From Diplonema japonicum (Eukaryota > Euglenozoa > Diplonemea > Diplonemida > Diplonemidae), in contig OZ025724.1 of assembly GCA_964019335.1 (NCBI GenBank), forward strand, positions 124,001 through 188,000: a stretch of DNA of 64,000 bases. Reading direction: 5' to 3'. Shown here one piece after another: positions 60,484 through 64,000 of the stretch. The notes beneath the pieces were generated by a model. The model saw only the letters and a program-made list of their open reading frames with translations, made no database searches and had not been told where the DNA came from. Every line of letters starts with the position of its first letter. The stretch's first letter is position 1. Position numbers and translations under genes: made by a program.

Positions 60484-61148
60484 CCCTTGCATGCTACCCC
60501 AGCTGGAAAAAAAACTCACAAGTTGCTTTTTTCATCCCACAGCCCCAAAAAGTCTCCAGACTGACCTCAATCCTAGAGTTCAGGGCACCAAATAGGGCTG
60601 AATGCTGCCCTTTTTAGCCCAGCCATAACTCCACGGACCCCCCACGACAAGACCCCCCAAAATCGGACATAAAAAGTACACCTTCAATCCCCCTCTTACA
60701 CACATAGTTAAGTGTTCTCATCTGAATCTGGCACCTGGAATTGAAAATTTTAGTACCGTTTACCCTTTCCTTGCACCTTCCTATGGTTGCATGCTGCCCT
60801 TTTTTTGAGTATTTAAAGCAACAACGAAAATGGGGGGGGTACCGTAGATAGGCTCCGGGCGTTTAGGGGATAAAAAGAAAATAATAAAAAAAAGAAAAGC
60901 ACGGGTGTGCGTGTGCAGTTTTCATAGCAGGGGGGTGGGGTGGGGGGAGGAAAAAAAAATGATATTTCTCCGTCGGGCACTGCATGCTTAATTTACGGTG
61001 TGTGTACGGTATGTTTTCCCCTCTCTCTCTCTCTTTGTTCACGCAGTTCGCTTTTCCCCTTGAATTCCTTTAAAAAAAACCCGATGAAAGCAGCAAAATT
61101 AGCTCCTGCTGAAAGGAGGGGGGGACCTAACTGAAGCACGTAAAAAAG

Positions 61149-61181
<33 letters not shown>

Positions 61182-61602
61182 CAGGTCGAAAAAACGCTCA
61201 CTTTCAAACCGTTTCTTTTTTTTTTTTTTAAAAAAAAAGGGAAAGAAAAACATAAAAGTCAGTTCAATATTCTATTGAGGAAGTTTGACAAAAACAAAAA
61301 AAAAAAAAAAAAAAAAAACTGGAAAAAAAGCTGATCTATGATCTTTTGTCGGTAAATCAGCACCCGGTATCATTTTCTTTTCTTTTCTTAAAAAAAGGTG
61401 TCCCCACCCAGCTTGTTCTTTTTTTTTAAAAAAAAAAAGAGGGGGACATGCCAAGCAAACAAAAAACCAAAGAGAAAAAAAAAAAAGGTTTCTTCCCCTT
61501 TATGTCACAAAAAAAAAAAATAAGATTGTTAACCGTTTGGTACTACACAAACGAAGAAAAAAAAAAAAAAAAAAAAAAAAAAGTTCGCCCCCGCTCCATC
61601 CC
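60484..61602. other. Intergenic; shared motif and homopolymers
   Basis: CTTCCTATGGTTGCATGCTG at 60778-60797 repeats the motif at 40519. A G run at 60830, CT repeats near 61021-61035 and several A runs follow. No gene is seen. Confidence 0.5.
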
Positions 61603-61681
61603 CTATTTCTTTTTCATCTCACTTAGATAATCCATGAAATCATCAAGCAACACAGGCCAGTAACTCGATTCCCCGTATTCA

Positions 61682-61717
<36 letters not shown>

Positions 61718-62478
61718 TTTCCCTCCCTCCGTTCACCATACCCAAACTCTCCAATGCAACAAGGTCCAGCAAGACACACCACTCGTCCCGCGATATCTGT
61801 GCCCTGCCTTGTTTCTGGATGAAGTCCACCCAGCTGTCGAGGTAAGCCCACCTCCCGTCCCCGAAAAGAAGCTGCCAATACCTTTTTTTGAAAAACAAAA
61901 AAAAAATTTCTTTTTGAAAAAAAAAAAAAAAAAAAAAAATACATGATAGCGTTCTCCAAACTTGCATTCCGCCCCTGCGGTTCTCTTATGAATCCGAAGG
62001 CAAAGTCGTAAATAGGCCGGAACGCAGGAGCGCCCACGGTACTGAGCCTTCCACGGACGGTCTCCACACGGCGTCGCAGTAACTTCTCAGAAGATAAGCT
62101 GTGGACTTCACAGTAATCTATAATGACGTCTAGATCTACGGACATTGGAGTGGGCTCAAGAGAGGTACCATGTGCATCAGAAAGGAAGGCTAGAAGAGCA
62201 GGGTCTTCGACATCGATCCCTACTAGGGTGGCGAAGGCTTCCCAAGAGGTTGGGTCTTCGATTTTTCTTGCTTCCCTGTCAGCTTCGCACAAGGTGCGTT
62301 CTAGTACCTCTTTAAGGGTGTCAGTTGTTGCCTTCTTTTTAACAATTCTTTTATTGGGTTCTGAAGTGGTGTTGGTTGTTATGCTGTAGTTGTTGGCGTT
62401 GATGGTGGCTTCTATGGTTTTCTTCTTTTCTTTTTCCTTCTCTTCGCTGGCTTTGAACGACCCGAAGCAACATCCCAT
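61603..62478 (-). CDS. DCN1-like cullin neddylation factor, 3 exons, N-myristoylation motif
   Basis: Spliced model: 62478-61943, 61881-61742 and 61682-61603, giving 251 residues. The start MGCCFGSFKA has Gly2 and Cys3/4, fitting N-myristoylation plus palmitoylation as in animal DCNL3. A charged low-complexity stretch (to about 75) precedes the potentiating-neddylation (PONY) domain: WEAFATLVGIDVEDPALLAF, IYDFAFGFIREPQG, NAIMYWQLLFGDGRWAYLDS, WVDFIQKQGRAQISRDEWCV and the hallmark SYWPVLLDDFMDYL. DCN1 proteins bind cullins through the last motif and help E2 transfer NEDD8. Without the introns the sequence shows poly-Phe and poly-Lys inserts and loses the WQLLFGD block, which lies in another frame. 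The upstream ATG at 62646 is not credible. Confidence 0.87.
61683..61741 (-). other. Intron 2 of the DCN1-like gene (59 nt, poly(A))
   Basis: It starts GTATGGTGAACGGAGG, has a run of about 31 A bases and ends AAAG before ATGAATACGG. Phase 1. It shares the GTATGG donor with the glucuronokinase intron. Splicing gives ESLDEYGESSYWPV. Confidence 0.8.
61882..61942 (-). other. Intron 1 of the DCN1-like gene (61 nt, poly(T))
   Basis: It starts GTATTTTTTTTT and ends TTTTTCAAAAAAAG before GTATTGGCAG. Phase 2. Splicing gives NAIMYWQLLFGDG, matching the conserved YW of PONY domains. Confidence 0.8.
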
Positions 62479-62494
62479 TGAGGTGGGACGGAGC

Positions 62495-62525
<31 letters not shown>

Positions 62526-62610
62526 CCCCCCGTTCCTCTCCCCTCCCCCCTCTCCCAACTGTCGATTGTGATTTTTTTTTTTTTGTGTTTGAGAATTTAA
62601 AAAAAAAAAA

Positions 62611-63391
62611 ACTCGATAAAATTTCAGTGTGCATGGGGGTGCTCACTGTTCAGGTAGAAATTCACACTAATCGGTCACCGTTCTGCGGTTGCTGTCTGGT
62701 GCCTGCGGTGGCTGTTTGTCGCGATGAGATGGACGGCATCTGGGCGAGAAACACTGCTTGGAGTCGTGCTAGGTAGGGGGGGGTTTGGCTCGAGGAGAAG
62801 AGTGGTCTCCTGTCGTAGCCGTGTGCCGTCGGGCCCCCAAGATGTCGAAGGGTATGCACCCTTGATTTGGCGTTGGCGGGGAAGGCTGACCTTCCACAGC
62901 GTGCTGAGCATTTCTGGATGCGACCCAAGATGTATCGCATCCTTGCGGCCTTCTCCGTGAGCAGGTCCTGATCGTCGAGGGGACCTATGAGTGACCGGCG
63001 GGTGGTCTGCTCATAGTCTATGGCGAGTTCCATTGTAGTGACGGAAGTTTTCTTCTTACCATCGTACCATCGTAGGCCTCTTAGCCACTTGAGGACGTTC
63101 TTCAGATGAAAGGTCAGGACCGCGCCTGACGCCCCGTTCGCCTTCAGCAACGCTTCCGTCGGAACATCATGTTGCCTCCCTGTCGTTACCTCATCCCAAG
63201 GGTTGGAGGTGAGCACTCTCTTGCTTTTTTCCGCTGCTCTGGCGTCACGGACCGTCACTACTTTCAGGAGGTATTGTTGCACCATCCTGGCACGTTCTTT
63301 CCCTGCTTTGTCGGCCCCTCTTGGGACTATCCCGTGAAGGGCTGTGGCAGCTGGGAGGCCTTCTCGCTTCACCTCTGCGTATTGCTCGCTT
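62611..63391 (-). mobile_element. LINE copy C: 5'-truncated 3' end
   Basis: Almost identical to copy B over its length, with an intact frame (62662-63420 including flank) ending QPQNGDRLV. It is 5'-truncated at about 63391. A plus-strand A run lies immediately outside both ends (62599-62610 and 63392-63406). Confidence 0.88.
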
Positions 63392-64000
63392 GAAAAAAAA
63401 AAAAAAAGAGAGACGCACAAGAGAGAGAGAGAGAGAGAGAGGGGGATGGTGGATTTAAAATAAAAATAAAAAAATGTTCACGATGATGGAGGAAGTTGTT
63501 TAGCAATACCATCGTATATTCAACAGAGAAAGAAATAGGTTTAAGTGGCGGATATTTAAAAAAGAAAAGGGGGGTAGAGGGGGGACAGGGCTTTCTTTTT
63601 TAATTTTTGCCTATTCACCCCTCTTTCCCCCCCCTTTTTTTTTTTCTTTTCTTTCTTTTTTTATAAATTTTTAAAACTGAGTAAGAAGACTATGAAAAAA
63701 AAAGACAAAAAGATCGAGAGCTAATAAATAAAAAAAAACCCTTTTTCTTTTTATTTTCTAGCGAATAGGTTTTTAGTTTCGCACATTGCATTACTTTTTT
63801 CCCCCCCCTCTCAGCCACCTTAAAAAAAAAAACTCATGTCAAAAAAAAAAAAAAGCAAGCAAATTAATTTCTAGGATCAAATTAATAATTTTTTTGCGGT
63901 AAACGCCTTTAGCTCATAATAAGAAACATGATAATTTTTGAACAAAAGAAAAACAAAAAAAAAAATGTGAGGCATAAAACAAAAAACGAATTTTCTTTTA
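63392..64000. repeat. Simple sequence to window end, GA microsatellite
   Basis: A (GA)n tract lies at about 63420-63440, then A-, T-, G- and C-rich runs. No gene is seen. Confidence 0.6.

Noticed and set aside
62479-62646. N-terminal extension of the DCN1-like protein from ATG 62646
   Set aside because: It runs into the LINE copy boundary and homopolymers; MGCC at 62478 is the natural start.
1-64000. tRNA, rRNA or spliced-leader RNA genes
   Set aside because: I looked for cloverleaf-like and conserved rRNA stretches by eye and saw none; a covariance-model scan would be needed to exclude them.

Overview
The window is nuclear DNA of a protist, most likely a euglenozoan and perhaps a diplonemid. 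This placement is an inference from four observations. First, every intact-looking host gene (nine, plus two broken paralogues) lies on the minus strand, as in long directional, polycistronic-type gene arrays. Second, a class I haem peroxidase with a Cys at the distal-His position recalls the Leishmania pseudoperoxidase. Third, a giant Cys-rich, Thr/Pro-stalked, polytopic surface protein recalls DGF-1-like adhesins. Fourth, introns are short and GT-AG, and several are little more than a homopolymer. Intergenic DNA is saturated with A, T, C and G homopolymers. All three stop codons terminate genes, so the code looks standard.

Layout. 1-3.8 kb: the 5' part of a LINE (ORF1 with an OTU-like domain, ORF2 starting with an APE-type endonuclease) that runs off the left edge. 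4.2-6.4 kb: first member (LRR1) of a family with an N-terminal ubiquitin-like domain, BspA-like leucine-rich repeats and a C-terminal CaaX box. 6.8-9.2 kb: two different inverted-repeat elements and a palindromic GGAAAC cluster. 9.2-13.7 kb: a Penelope-like retroelement with an N-terminal GIY-YIG endonuclease, a reverse transcriptase and an unexpected Josephin-like cysteine-protease domain. 15-18.7 kb: decayed piggyBac-like and RNase H-bearing retroelement remnants. 19-25.8 kb: three more LRR paralogues (two broken, one intact) around a degraded LINE copy.

26.5-31 kb: an astacin metalloprotease whose mucin-like stalk is split over four exons by three phase-1 introns and ends in a transmembrane anchor. 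31-34.7 kb: LINE 3' ends and repeat debris. 34.7-38 kb: the DGF-1-like surface protein. 40.8-41.9 kb: a small type I membrane protein with a MITE-like element abutting its start. 42.5-48.2 kb: homopolymer-rich gene desert with a second MITE copy. 48.2-52.2 kb: a secreted subtilisin with CUB and PLAT-like domains. 53.6-55.5 kb: a nucleotidyltransferase-glucuronokinase fusion. 56.1-57.6 kb: an amino acid/polyamine transporter. 57.8-59 kb: the pseudoperoxidase-like protein. 59.4-60.5 kb: a plus-strand piggyBac-like pseudogene. 61.6-62.5 kb: a DCN1-like cullin-neddylation factor with three exons and a probable myristoylation signal. 62.6-63.4 kb: a third LINE 3' end.

How the genes fit together. 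Much of the host content concerns the cell surface or secretion (astacin, subtilisin, Cys-rich adhesin, type I protein, transporter) or ubiquitin-like signalling (Ub-like LRR proteins with lipid-anchor motifs, DCN1-like). The most novel-looking items are the Ub-like/LRR/CaaX family, the retroelement combining GIY-YIG, RT and a Josephin-like domain, and the use of homopolymer tracts as tiny introns, which hides in conceptual translations as poly-Lys or poly-Phe.
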